DNA from: Chitinophaga barathri
GTDB lineage: Bacteria > Bacteroidota > Bacteroidia > Chitinophagales > Chitinophagaceae
Length of the DNA stretch: 64,000 nucleotides
Assembly (NCBI RefSeq): GCF_003807585.1
Contig: NZ_RMBX01000009.1
Coordinates: 124,001-188,000, forward strand
Direction: 5' to 3'
Below are positions 35,226 to 45,500 of the stretch, piece after piece. The translations under genes and the position numbers were made by a program. Positions within the stretch are counted from its first letter, which is position 1; each line of letters starts with the position of its first letter. The notes below the pieces were generated by a model. That model did not search any database. It was not told the DNA's origin and worked only from the letters and a program-made list of their open reading frames with translations.

Positions 35226-35255
35226 TTGATTGCGTGGGCCGAAGTCCTAATTTTG
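35226..35255 (+). promoter_or_regulatory. Bacteroidota-type promoter candidate for the acetyltransferase gene
   Basis: TAATTTTG at 35248-35255 fits the -7 consensus TAnnTTTG. TTG at 35226-35228 lies 19 bp upstream, the spacing expected of the -33 box. The predicted start of transcription would be about 10 bp before the ATG at 35272, giving a very short leader. Confidence 0.45.
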
Positions 35256-35271
35256 TGTAAAATTTCATACA

Positions 35272-35709
35272 ATGTCCCTGCGTGAAGCCACCATAGACGA
35301 TATTCCCGCTCTCCACACCGTTCGTATGGCCGTGCGCGAAAATGCGCTCCGCAATCCCGGGCTGGTGACTACGGATGATTATATCCGCTACCTGACCACG
35401 GACGGCAAAGGCTGGTTGTTTGAAGAAAACGGCGAGATCATCGGTTTCGCTGTTGTGAACACCCGCGCGCACGAGGTCTGGGCCTTATTTGTACTCCCTG
35501 ATGCGGAAGGCCGGGGTATTGGCCGCCGCCTGCACGACGCGATGCTGGAATGGTATTTTGATTTTTTTGAAGACACCCTCCGCCTGGGTACCGCGCCCGG
35601 CACAAGGGCGGAAAAGTTTTATCTCCGGAAAGGCTGGAAAAACCAGGGGATACGGATGAATGGCGAGATCAAATTCACGATGTCCGTGACAGATTATGAA
35701 AAACTATAA
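35272..35709 (+). CDS. GNAT-family N-acetyltransferase
   Basis: 145 residues, a single GNAT domain. REATIDDIPALHTVRMAVREN is the N-terminal motif. VWALFVLPDAEGRGIGRRLH contains the acetyl-CoA pyrophosphate-binding motif A (GRGIGR), and LRLGTAPGTRAEKFYLRKGW is motif B. It transfers an acetyl group from acetyl-CoA to an amine; the substrate cannot be deduced. Its stop lies 2 bp from the stop of the convergent hybrid kinase, with no room for a terminator between them. Confidence 0.88.
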   Translation: MSLREATIDDIPALHTVRMAVRENALRNPGLVTTDDYIRYLTTDGKGWLFEENGEIIGFAVVNTRAHEVWALFVLPDAEGRGIGRRLHDAMLEWYFDFFEDTLRLGTAPGTRAEKFYLRKGWKNQGIRMNGEIKFTMSVTDYEKL

Positions 35710-35711
35710 GC

Positions 35712-38700
35712 CTACGCGGACTTATCTATTTTCTGCTGAAGGAGCCCCATCACCAGCGATACTTCCGCTGAAGTTTCCTCCAGCAGTGCCTGCACCTTTT
35801 CCGGCTCAAATGTTTTCATATGATCAAATTCGAGAGCGAGGCGGCCCAGCTCTCCCAGGCCAGTGCTGGACGTGGTCCCGCGTAGTTTATGCCCCATCGC
35901 GTTGAGCCCCTTCAGGTTTTCTTCTTTTGCAAACTGCTCCATGGCCTCCACGGACTTTTGCAGCTCCGAGCGGATCAGCGCCAGGATTTCTCTGCCCACA
36001 TTATCCTCACCGAGATATTCCTTCAGGATGTTTTCATCAAAATGTTTCGACATGTCCGTTTTCGCCTCCATTTCCTGCAGTGGCTGCACATCATCCCCGA
36101 TCAGCCATTTGCGCAGTTTTTCAGACAAAGAGGTTTCAACAATGGGCTTCGAAAGGAAATCATCCATGCCCGCCGCGATCGATTTTTCTCTTTCGCCGCT
36201 GATGTTTCCGGCCGTCAGCGCAATGATGGGCACACGGCTGTTCCGCTCCATCGCCCTGATTTTAAAAGTGGCCTCATAACCGTTCAGCTCCGGTATCTGG
36301 ATGTCCATCAGGATGATGTCCGGCATCCGGTGGCGGCAGATCTTCACGGCGTCCAGCCCGTTGGCCGCTTCGATGATGGCGGCCTGCGGCATCAGTTTGT
36401 GTATGATGGTTTTGGTCAGCAACATGTTCACCGTATTGTCTTCCACTACCAGGATGCTTGCTTTTGTTTCCCGCAGCCGGCGCGATTCATCTTCGCTGAG
36501 CGCTTTGGCCGGCGCGGCAAGTTCCGCTTCGGTATTATGATCCGCCTGTAGTTTGAGGTAAAAATAAAATATGCTGCCGGAGCCGGAATAGCTGATCAGC
36601 TGAAGTTTGCTGCCCATCAGCGCCAGTATCTTGTTGGAGATGGCCAGCCCGATACCGGTGCCGCCGTAACGTTTGGTAGTGGACGCATCTTCCTGCGCAA
36701 AAGCTTCGAATATCTTTTCCTGTTTATCCGCCCTGATGCCGATCCCCGTATCACGCACCTCGAACTTAAATGTGATCTCATCTTCTTTGGGATCGGTGAG
36801 CGCGGTGATCCGGAGTTTTACGGAACCTTTTTCGGTAAACTTCACGGCATTCCCCAAAAGGTTCACCAGTACCTGTTTCAGGCGGAGCGCATCCGAAAAT
36901 ATAAAGCGCGGCAAGTCCTCCGGTATTTCGAGTACGGCCTCCAGGCCTTTGTTTGTTGCCTGGAAAGATACAATGTCCATCGCTTCGCGGCCAGTCGCGA
37001 ACAGGTCCGACCGCTCGATATGCAGATCCAGTTTACCGGCTTCTATTTTGGAAAGGTCAAGAATATCGTTGATGATACTGAGCAGCACATTGGCGGACTG
37101 GTGTACGATGGTCACGTATTGTTTTTGCGTATCGTCCAGGCCTGTTTTCATCACCAGGTCTGTAAACCCGATGATACCGTTCAGCGGCGTGCGTATTTCG
37201 TGGCTCATGTTGGCCAGGAATTCTGTTTTGGCGTTGCTTACCTGCTCCGCCTGCTGTTTGGCCGCGATGAGGGCCTGCTCCATCCGTTTTCGTTTAGTGA
37301 TGTCCGTTGCAATACCGAGATAACCCACAATATTGTTCCGGAAATCACGGATAGGCGTTATTACCAGCGACACAATGCAGCGGGAGCCGTCTTTTTTCAC
37401 ATAGATCCATTCCCGCTGTTCGGAACCTTCTTTTTCCGTCCTGTACACAAACGCGCGCATCGCGTTGATCTCCTCTCCTATCTCCAGCGATAGTTCCTTC
37501 GCCCGTTCTTCCATTTCAAATTCGTCGTGCACGACGGCGGCGGACTGTTTCCCTATCATTTCTTCGGCGGTGTAACCCAGCAGCCGTTCCGCACCTTTAT
37601 TGAACAGGGTGATCATGCCGTTTTTGTCCGTGGCGATCATGCTCACTTCGGAGGCGGACTGCATCACGTCCTGCAGTAGCCTGCGGGAGTTGGCTACTTC
37701 CAGCTGGGCAAGTTTTTTTTCATTGATGTCCTGGTAAGAACCATAAAGGCGTTTGCACACACCGTCTTCAAGCTCGGCATGGCCCTGCGTACGCACCCAG
37801 CGTTCTTCACCCTGGCGGGTAATGATCTGTACTTCCATGTCCCAGCCCTCGCCGGTGCGCATGGCGCGGTTGATGGCGCGCATCACGGCGGTCTGGCTTT
37901 CGCCTTTTTTGAAGAAACCCACGGCGGACTGAAGGTCTGGCTCGTACGAGGCGGGCACGCCGTGCAGCTCTTTGGTTACATGGGTCCAGTATATCTTTTC
38001 CTTGGCCATTTCCGCCACCCAGCCGCCTACGCGGGCCACTTGGTTCGTCTGCTCAAGCATTTCCGTAGTACGCGCCAGGTCTTTTTCGAGGAGGTAACGG
38101 TCTGTGATGTCTATGGCGTTTGCGATAATAAAAGGCTCTTCGCTCAGGCCCTGTTCAAGGATATTGTTGTACATCCAGATACGGCGGGAACCATTCCGGT
38201 GAATGGTGGTCATTTGCCCGGAGGCGCGGCCGTTTTCCCTTATATTTTCGAGGTATTTTTCAAATTCCGGGTGATGGCTGGGGGGCATGATGTCCCGGAG
38301 GTTCATATGCTTCATTTCCCCGGTGGCATAGCCCAGCAGGCTTGCGCCGGCGATGTTCACGGACAGGAAATTGCCTTCCAGGTCGTGGGTGCTCATAAGC
38401 CCCTGGCTGTGCTCAAAAAAGGCACTGAGCCTCTGCTGGCTTTTTTCCAGCAGTTCTTCCTGTTTCCTTTCTTCGGTAATATCCCGCCCGATGGCGAAAA
38501 TGTGACCGCTGGCGGGTTCCGGATTGGCTACCCATTGGATCACGCGGTAACCGCCGTCTTTTGTGCGGATGCGGCGGGTGAAATTCACCGTGCCTGAACC
38601 CGTGGCAAGCCGGCTAATGCTCTCCCTGGCGGCCTGCTGGTCGTCCGGGTGAATATGATTGATAACGGGCTCGCTCAGCATTTCCTGCTCGCTCCAGCCC

Positions 38701-39302
38701 AATACGCGGCTGAATGCGGGGTTCACGCGTTTAAAGAACCCGTCCATGCCGGCTATACAGATCAGGTCGTTGGAAAGGTCGAAGAGTTTTTCGAAATGGT
38801 CCAGCTCCTGGTTTTTACGTCTTTCGGTAATGAGCGTTACGACTGTTTCGGCTATGAGCTTCAGGGCCTCGCGCTGCTCACGGTTGAGCTGGTTCGGCTT
38901 CCGGTCACAGACGCAGAGGGCGCCCAGCGCAAAGCCGTTCCTGTCTATCAGCGGGTACCCGGCATAAAAACGGATATGTTCTTCCCCTTTTACGCCTTCC
39001 AGCTGCGCCACGCGTTGATCTTTGGATGCATCCTGTATTTCCAGCAGATCTTTCCCCAGGATGGTGTACCTGCAAATGGATTCCTCCCGGGGCGTTTCCT
39101 TTACGTCGATCCCCCTGGAAGCTTTTACCCATGCCCGGCCTTCGTCGATCAGGGTAACGAGGGACATCGGCATTCCGCAAATATGGGATGCCAGCTCGGT
39201 GAGTTTGTTATATTCTTCTTCCCGGAATGTGTCCAGGATATGGTAGCTGTGAAGCGCAGCGAGCCGTTCTTTTTCATTCGGCGGAACAAGCGGTGTATTC
39301 AT
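35712..39302 (-). CDS. Soluble hybrid histidine kinase: GAF, four PAS, HisKA, HATPase, receiver, HPt
   Basis: 1196 residues from the ATG at 39302 (MNTPLVPPNEKERL); the frame extends to 39341. Order: GAF (about 10-170), PAS domains near 175-290, 290-410, 420-540 and 545-680, HisKA with FLANMSHEIRTPLNG (His701), HATPase with NLLGNAVKFTEKG and RYGGTGIGLAIS, receiver with ILVVEDN and IILMDIQIPE (Asp1000), and a C-terminal HPt with NAMGHKLRGTTSSTGL (His1138). There is no membrane span, so it senses cytosolic signals. The phosphorelay ends on HPt, so an unlinked response regulator must complete it. A terminator (39362-39391) separates it from the genes upstream. Confidence 0.93.
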   Translation of the reverse strand: MNTPLVPPNEKERLAALHSYHILDTFREEEYNKLTELASHICGMPMSLVTLIDEGRAWVKASRGIDVKETPREESICRYTILGKDLLEIQDASKDQRVAQLEGVKGEEHIRFYAGYPLIDRNGFALGALCVCDRKPNQLNREQREALKLIAETVVTLITERRKNQELDHFEKLFDLSNDLICIAGMDGFFKRVNPAFSRVLGWSEQEMLSEPVINHIHPDDQQAARESISRLATGSGTVNFTRRIRTKDGGYRVIQWVANPEPASGHIFAIGRDITEERKQEELLEKSQQRLSAFFEHSQGLMSTHDLEGNFLSVNIAGASLLGYATGEMKHMNLRDIMPPSHHPEFEKYLENIRENGRASGQMTTIHRNGSRRIWMYNNILEQGLSEEPFIIANAIDITDRYLLEKDLARTTEMLEQTNQVARVGGWVAEMAKEKIYWTHVTKELHGVPASYEPDLQSAVGFFKKGESQTAVMRAINRAMRTGEGWDMEVQIITRQGEERWVRTQGHAELEDGVCKRLYGSYQDINEKKLAQLEVANSRRLLQDVMQSASEVSMIATDKNGMITLFNKGAERLLGYTAEEMIGKQSAAVVHDEFEMEERAKELSLEIGEEINAMRAFVYRTEKEGSEQREWIYVKKDGSRCIVSLVITPIRDFRNNIVGYLGIATDITKRKRMEQALIAAKQQAEQVSNAKTEFLANMSHEIRTPLNGIIGFTDLVMKTGLDDTQKQYVTIVHQSANVLLSIINDILDLSKIEAGKLDLHIERSDLFATGREAMDIVSFQATNKGLEAVLEIPEDLPRFIFSDALRLKQVLVNLLGNAVKFTEKGSVKLRITALTDPKEDEITFKFEVRDTGIGIRADKQEKIFEAFAQEDASTTKRYGGTGIGLAISNKILALMGSKLQLISYSGSGSIFYFYLKLQADHNTEAELAAPAKALSEDESRRLRETKASILVVEDNTVNMLLTKTIIHKLMPQAAIIEAANGLDAVKICRHRMPDIILMDIQIPELNGYEATFKIRAMERNSRVPIIALTAGNISGEREKSIAAGMDDFLSKPIVETSLSEKLRKWLIGDDVQPLQEMEAKTDMSKHFDENILKEYLGEDNVGREILALIRSELQKSVEAMEQFAKEENLKGLNAMGHKLRGTTSSTGLGELGRLALEFDHMKTFEPEKVQALLEETSAEVSLVMGLLQQKIDKSA

Positions 39303-39361
39303 ATACTGCTTACCCTCAAGGATATTGGTTGTCAACGTCATAAAAGTATAACAAAAATAAG

Positions 39362-39391
39362 AAAAGCGCCGTAGAAGAATCCCCGGCGCTT
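39362..39391 (-). terminator. Terminator upstream of the hybrid kinase
   Basis: On the minus strand, AGCGCCG pairs with CGGCGCT around a 12-base loop, followed by TTTTCTTATTTTT. It should end transcripts coming from the DUF1801 remnant and the candidate small RNA, and insulates the hybrid kinase. Confidence 0.75.
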
Positions 39392-39424
39392 GTACTAACC
39401 TTATCTTATGAAAACACTAAAATT

Positions 39425-39507
39425 GCTTAGAAGACCACAAAGATCGGCCTGTCTGTCTCCCCCGGAACTGACCTGCGTCAGGTTCTACCATGATCCTGGT
39501 TAGCCGC
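39425..39507 (-). ncRNA. Structured small RNA candidate, SRP-RNA-like hairpin
   Basis: On the minus strand this non-coding stretch folds into one long interrupted rod: ACCA/TGGT, GATC/GATC, GG/CC, CCTG/CAGG, GTC/GAC and a capped TTCC stem, between about 39500 and 39434. The tip, GGTCAGTTCCGGGGGAGACA, resembles the SRP domain IV core (GGTCAGGTCCGGAAGGAAGCA) in position of loops and several bases, and the side loop is long on the 5' strand as in SRP RNA. It differs at the tetraloop. A terminator follows at 39362-39391. It could be the small-type SRP RNA (ffs) of this lineage, or another structured leader; decided only by a covariance search. Confidence 0.4.
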
Positions 39508-39859
39508 TCAAGGCAGTTTCGCCCCCGCCAGCTGCAGCCCCTGCAGCAATAGCTTATCAAGGTCCGCCAGCGGCAAGGGTTCCTCCAGGAAAAATATCTT
39601 CATACGGGCACGGCCTTCCTGTACCAGCTTCGGGTGCTCCATCTGCCGTCCTTCCACGAAACCAACGTAAGGCCGCTGGCTGTCCTGGTGCACCCAGAGG
39701 TAACAGAACCTTTTCCCCTTAAAACAGCAAAAAGGGCATCCTGTATCTCCAGGCTTCGGCAATGTCCGGGCCCAGCGCCAGGATATGCTCCCGCATGGAT
39801 TGGAGGATACTTTTTACCGGCTCCTCCTTGTAATGAAAATATTCGTCTATGGGTGTCAT
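39508..39859 (-). pseudogene. DUF1801 (YdhG-like) protein gene with one frameshift
   Basis: The start at 39859 opens MTPIDEYFHYKEEPVKSIL, the normal DUF1801 N-terminus, and runs to AWRYRMPF before leaving frame. The continuing frame reads FCCFKGKRFCYLWVHQDSQR and on to ...LAGAKLP at 39508. One extra base in the five-A run at 39729-39733 (T run on the coding strand) explains the break: restoring CCCTTTTGC gives ...MPFCCFKGKRF. The joined product of about 116 residues equals the usual family length. DUF1801 proteins are small cytosolic proteins of unclear function. This could be a true mutation or an error in a homopolymer. Confidence 0.8.
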
Positions 39860-39931
39860 TCAATACTATTTCCCTGAAAATACGCCCCTGTATTGACAAC
39901 CTTATGTCAGCACGGCCGTTTTGCCCATACA

Positions 39932-42535
39932 TCAGGCGATCATCGCTTCTTTCAGGTATTCGGAGGCATAAGGCGATTTCAGCACCTTGTCGCGGAATTC
40001 CGGTTTGCTCACTTCCGCTTCCACAGCGGCGGGGTCTGTGAGGTCCAGTTCGGAGAACAGCGGGAAAAACTGCGGGTCCGTTTGCAGCAGGTGCAGTAGT
40101 TCCATCGCCAGCGCTTCCGGCTCCGGCTTAGGTTCGGCGCTGCGGAACAACTTGCGGCGTTTAAAGAACGAACCGATCGTTTCCACCACGCCGAACAACG
40201 TGCTTTCGGCGGAAGGTGATTTGGTAAGCGTACTTTCATCCGCCACCGGCACCTGCAACGCGTCCCAGGCTTTCAGGATTCCGTTGCCGTAATATTTTTG
40301 CCATTCAGGGAACAGGTTATCTTTTGCTGCCGCTGTATAAAGTGCATGGCGCACTGCTTCCACTTTCAGCCATTTGCGGCCTTCCTCATAATATCCTTTT
40401 TTTTCCATCTCCTCGCGGTGGAAAGCGATATACAGCGCCGCCGCGGCCGCTACCTGTGGCGTGGCGGAAGAGGTGCCGCCGCCGCTGCGCAGGAATTTGT
40501 GTTTGGTAGAAGCCCAGGGCGTATTGGGCGTGTAGGCCGCCAGCGCCCGCGTCATGCGGGAAGCCGGCCCCCAGGAGCCCTGCATGTATTGTGTGCTGAT
40601 GGCGCGCTCACTGCCAGGCTGCAAAAAGTCCACATCGTAAGGTTTGTGGTTGTACATAGCGCCTGTAGCGGCTATCACCCGCTCAAACGCTGCAGGGAAC
40701 ATTACGCATTTCGGCAGCAGGTTGCCCGTGCCTTTGTACCAGCAGTTACTGGCCGCCGATACGATCACGATGCCCGCTTCGTAAGCCTGGTTCACGGCCC
40801 TTGCCATCCGGTTGCTGGGTTTGCCCGCCATGCTCATGGTCACTACCTCGCAGCCGGTTTCGATGGCGTAGGAAAGCGCCTCGCTGAAGTTTTTGTCGTT
40901 CATGATCACCACGGACTCCGAAATACGCATTGGTACTACCTCCGCGATGGGCGCGCCGCCGATAAACCCTTCGTATTCTTCAAACGTATCCCCCAGCGTT
41001 ACTTTGTTGCCCGCCAGCAGTACCATCGTACCGAGGCCATGGCCATCCTGCCCGGTATCAGGTTTGTCTATCGCCTGTGAAGGGTCTTCTTTTTTGACGA
41101 AACTGCGTTGCCTGGCCGCATCCAGCTTTTCGGGCAGCGCCGGGTGGCCGGCAATATACCCGGTGTCCAGGTGTGCAATGCGGACGTGCGCGCCCGCTTT
41201 GGCGCTTACGGCTTCACTGGCTTTTTTCAGCTGGGAGTGGTCATCGTCCAGGTGCCAGCCGATCCTGCCTTCAGGATGCGCCGGCGGCCATTCGCGGATA
41301 AAGTCCGGGTTGTTCGCATCTCCTTCGCGCGTGGCTCTTTTATCCTGTGATGGATTTACGCTCAGCACGGGCTCTACGGTCGCTTTCCAGCCCTTTGCCA
41401 CCAATTCCTGGTGCAGGGCGTGGGCTGCGCTCCAGGCGTGCTCGTGGGGCGTATTTTTCAGTTCTACCAATATCGTGTTGCCGTCCTGCTCCAGCACTTC
41501 AATGTCCTTTCCGCCCGTGAGGTCCGCATCCGGTTTCTCTTCAAATTCTATCAATAGTTGTGCGTTCTTTTTCACTTTTACATTGTCCCATTGTTCTTCC
41601 AGCGAGATATTCCGCTGAATGGGCACCGGCCGCAGGTTCGGCGAGCGGGAGCCTTTCACTTTGTCCGCATCGGGGATATGAATGGTGAAGGGAAATGCCG
41701 TATCGAAGGCGGGAATGATGCCGCCGTACTGGAAAAAGTTGGGCCGGGGGAAATAATATTTTTCCCGTATTTCATCTATCAGCGTTTCCGCGGTGGCTTT
41801 CTGCATAGACGGCTGATCGAACAGGTGGATAAATGCTTCGGTGAATATGCCGTTGGCTTCGCCGTCGTAAGTGGTCTGATCGTCCTGGCAGGCGGCCATC
41901 AGTTTCACCGCGGCTTTTACATTGGAGGCCTGCTTGGTTTTGCGGTATTTTTTCTGAATGGGCTCGTAAACTTTTTCGCCAAAACGGGCCATAATATCCT
42001 GCTCTGCTTCCAGCGGCAGTTTGCGGGAACGCATCCCTCTCGTCTCCGCGCTTTTGTTCAGCCCTGATTCCAGCATCGCGCTCAGGTCCGTTTCATCGGG
42101 CAATGCCCTTACGATGGTGCCTGAGTGGCAACTGTCGGACACTACCAGGATGCGCGTGCCTTCCCGGAAAGCCCGGAAGGCTTCAAACAGTTCATCGTCC
42201 AGCAGCTCGCGGTTGTAGAGGCACCAGGTCTGGTCTTCTCTTTCGTCATCAAACCCGTCCGCCTTTTCATTTCTTACATGACTGCCATGACCTGCATAGG
42301 TAAGCAGCAGGATGTCCCCCGGCTCCAGCTTTTCGGCAAAGCCGTGCAGCGCATCCAGCACAGCCTTGTCCGTGGCGGAGGCATCGTGCAGGGATTGTGA
42401 TTCGTAACCCGTTTTGCGGGCGTAGGATTCCCAGAAAACGGCGTCGTTCACCGCTGCTTTCAGTACAGGTACTCCGGGATAGTGCTCAGTATCGAGTTTA
42501 TTCAGCCCTATGTGAAGGGAATAACCTTTAGACAT
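39932..42535 (-). CDS. Caspase-like peptidase fused to a subtilisin-like serine protease
   Basis: 867 residues, no signal peptide. Residues 1-290 form a metacaspase/C14 caspase domain: LLLTYAGHGSH holds catalytic His83 and VVSDSCHSG holds catalytic Cys136. After a linker with an immunoglobulin- or inhibitor-like segment (about 320-400), residues 430-750 are a subtilase: Asp457 in IAHLDTGY, His499 in DGHGLGTMVLLAG, oxyanion Asn597 in SAASNCW, and Ser689 in GGGTSSATPQV. A helical tail (about 805-867) closes the protein. Both active sites look intact. The gene starts 11 bp after the other caspase gene and is co-transcribed with it. Activation of one protease by the other is an attractive inference. 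Confidence 0.92.
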   Translation of the reverse strand: MSKGYSLHIGLNKLDTEHYPGVPVLKAAVNDAVFWESYARKTGYESQSLHDASATDKAVLDALHGFAEKLEPGDILLLTYAGHGSHVRNEKADGFDDEREDQTWCLYNRELLDDELFEAFRAFREGTRILVVSDSCHSGTIVRALPDETDLSAMLESGLNKSAETRGMRSRKLPLEAEQDIMARFGEKVYEPIQKKYRKTKQASNVKAAVKLMAACQDDQTTYDGEANGIFTEAFIHLFDQPSMQKATAETLIDEIREKYYFPRPNFFQYGGIIPAFDTAFPFTIHIPDADKVKGSRSPNLRPVPIQRNISLEEQWDNVKVKKNAQLLIEFEEKPDADLTGGKDIEVLEQDGNTILVELKNTPHEHAWSAAHALHQELVAKGWKATVEPVLSVNPSQDKRATREGDANNPDFIREWPPAHPEGRIGWHLDDDHSQLKKASEAVSAKAGAHVRIAHLDTGYIAGHPALPEKLDAARQRSFVKKEDPSQAIDKPDTGQDGHGLGTMVLLAGNKVTLGDTFEEYEGFIGGAPIAEVVPMRISESVVIMNDKNFSEALSYAIETGCEVVTMSMAGKPSNRMARAVNQAYEAGIVIVSAASNCWYKGTGNLLPKCVMFPAAFERVIAATGAMYNHKPYDVDFLQPGSERAISTQYMQGSWGPASRMTRALAAYTPNTPWASTKHKFLRSGGGTSSATPQVAAAAALYIAFHREEMEKKGYYEEGRKWLKVEAVRHALYTAAAKDNLFPEWQKYYGNGILKAWDALQVPVADESTLTKSPSAESTLFGVVETIGSFFKRRKLFRSAEPKPEPEALAMELLHLLQTDPQFFPLFSELDLTDPAAVEAEVSKPEFRDKVLKSPYASEYLKEAMIA

Positions 42536-42546
42536 ATTTCGGGGTT

Positions 42547-45500
42547 TTAGGGGTGGTGAATCAGGTTCATTAACGCCATCATGCTGGCGGGCTCGCGGAA
42601 ATACGACAGGTGATTGCTCGCTACTTCCTGCACCTGTTTGCCTTTGTCCAGCGCGGGAATGGCAAACATACTTTTGAGCGTCACGGCCATGTCGTTAGCC
42701 TCTTTGTCGTACAGGGCAAAGGACAGCCCGGGGTACACGATCTTCTCTTTTACGGCCATGGCAATTTTGCGCAGGAACACGTCATCGCCGGAGTAGTTTT
42801 CCAGCAACGCGGTATTACCCGCAATGATATGATAATCCACGCCGGGATGCATGGGCGAAAGAGCGAGGTCCTGCAATAGTTTCGAGCCGGGGCTGAGCTC
42901 TTTGAGCGTGGTGCCCGGGTATAGTTTCAGGTGTTTAAGCAGGTAAGCGAGGCCGGTGATCGCGTATTTGACAGGGCCGGTAATGTTCAGCGCCTGGGTA
43001 AGCAGACCGGTGGCGGAGCCGCTCAGCCCGGCCATTTCGGAGCCGGAGCAGGGAGAGCCTACGAGGATAAGTTTTTTGATGTAACCGGTATCCTTAACTT
43101 TTTCTGTGAGCCAGCGGGCTACCAGTCCCCCCATGGAATGCGCCACGATGGTCAGCTCCGGCATGCCGGGCCGGCCCATACCCGCGTCTTTCAGTGCCTT
43201 GTCCAGCAGGGCGGCTGTAGCGGATACTTCTGTGGAAAGATTTTCGTAATCGTACGTGATAATATAATCAGGCGGGGAATCCTGCGCCATGAATACTTCT
43301 TTCATATACTTCGTATCGCCGATAATGCCGTGCAACAGTAGAGTGGCTTTGGCGGAAGGTTCCAGCTTGTCCGCCTCCGTCCATCTGCCGTCTTTAAAAG
43401 CATAAATGGCCAGTGTATTTGCCTGTTTGGGACGGAACACTTTTTTGAAATACAACTTCACAGCAGATACCAGGCTGCGCGACGTAACCGGCGAAGCGGG
43501 CAGTTTCTCCACGTAGATATTCCCTTCATCATCTGCGTATCCGAGCGGCACATACAATTGCAGTTCATGATCAAACCCGAATGGCACGATCACTTCTTCT
43601 TTATCCGCGCCGTCCAATGACCGTAATGCGGCCCTGGGGAGTGTTTGCTGTATCACCAGCGGAGCGCCTGGCTCCAGCACCTGGTCCGTCTGCAATTCGA
43701 TGGCGGCTATGCTGCCGCTCAGTGCATTGCCTGTTTCTTCTTCTCCCCAAATGTCCGGTGACGGCACATCTGTCATACTTCGTGTATTCGTTTCAGTGAT
43801 AGCTGTCGCTTTTGCGGAAAAACCTTTTGGCGCGGTGACGGTGAACGCGCCAAAGTCCGCTACACCGCCATCGGGCAACTGCTGTTCATTGCTTTCCGCC
43901 ACACAGGTGACCGGGAACGTAAAGACCGACCAGTAAGGCTGATCGTCCGCGGGCGTATCCGCTTCACCGCCCAGGTCCCTGGTAAGCGCGGCCCTCTGGG
44001 GTGCAAGGTCCAGCTCCAGCCCGTTCTGTTTGTATTGGTCCGCGTCAAATTCCCGGGTGGACACGATGATCTTCAGGTAATCCGTCACTTCGGTGACCTG
44101 GTAGTTTTTATAAGCGGGGTCGATGCTGACAGGTATGGTGGCGGACATTTTTCCGTTCACCGCATATTCAAGGTCCAGGCCCTCGCCGGGCAACAGCGCG
44201 GGTTTATCGTTTCGGATCAGGTCCGTGTAAATGGCGTATTTGCTGCCGAGATACAACGCCTTCACGAAACAACGCTCCACCGGCGCACCCGGTTTTAACG
44301 TGATATGCAGCCGGAAAGCGGGGTATTTTCCATCTTTGTAATGTAAACGGATATTGTCTTCTTCTACTTTTTCGCCGGTGGCATTATCATTGGCCACCTG
44401 CCCCTCCACCGCTTTCCATTCAAAAACGAACTGGTCTTTTGTAAGCACCGTATCCAGGTGTTTCAATTCCTTTGCCGAACGCCAGTTCGCAATGGTGTTC
44501 ATCTTTTCAAGGAATACCACAGCTTCCGGCTCTCTCCGGAACAACGGCAATACGCCGTTGTAATCCGTGAGTACGTATTGTTTGTCCGCCAGGCGCCTCA
44601 CTTTGTACTGCGCGCCGGGCGTACCCGGTTTGAATGATAATTGCAGGAAAGGAAATTTACCGGCTCTATAATCGTTTTCCAGCTCCTTGTCCTCCGTGCT
44701 TTCCACGATCATGAACGTGCGTTTTGCTTTGAGGACGGAGGCCCGTACATCCAGGCTTTCTGTATCGAAACCCTCCAGGCTGATGATGGAATACAGGGGA
44801 TAAACAGCCGTAACTTCTGCTTCCGCCGTCTTTTCCTTATCCTTCACCCACATCACATCGCCAACGGCCCTGCCGTGCAATTCACCACCGTACGCTTTCC
44901 ACACCTGGTCCACTTCGTTATACCGTACTTCAAACAAAGGTATGTAAGGCTGTATCTTGGAAGAAAGGAATTGCTGGTCCAGGTCCGCATCGTTAAACGA
45001 AAACGCTACGGGATGCTGACGGTCCGCGCGGCTGCTGACAGTGATGGCCAGCCGCTGTACAAGGTCGCGGTAGCTGGCAGCGGTGCCCCCGGCACGCAGC
45101 ACTTCCGCGAGTTTGCCGGTGAACAGTCCTCCCCGCATGGATTCCTGCGCCTTTTCATCGTTCCGGCAGGAGGCCAGGTGTACATATCGCGGGATGGCGG
45201 TTTTTAAATGCCCGTCCTCCAGCGTATAAAAGTCTTTATCCCCATAGCCGATAAAATCCTTAAACGGCACTTTGTTGCGCGCTGAAGGCTGGAAGCGGAA
45301 TTGCACATCGTCTTCGTTCATGAGCGAACGGGTATTGTTGCCCGAATGGCAACAATCCATGATGATGAGGCAATGCGCCTTGATGGGTGAAAAGGCTTTC
45401 CAGATAAGGTAACCCAGTTCTTTATCGATGAGGTCGCGGGCGGTAGTGCGGCTGTCCACACATACCAGCGTTTCCAGTTTGCGCCCGGGATTGTTGTAGT

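Noticed and set aside
39425..39507. TPP riboswitch
   Set aside because: GAACCTGACGCAGG on the minus strand recalls the 3' half of the THI box, but the CTGAGA half is missing and no thiamin gene follows.
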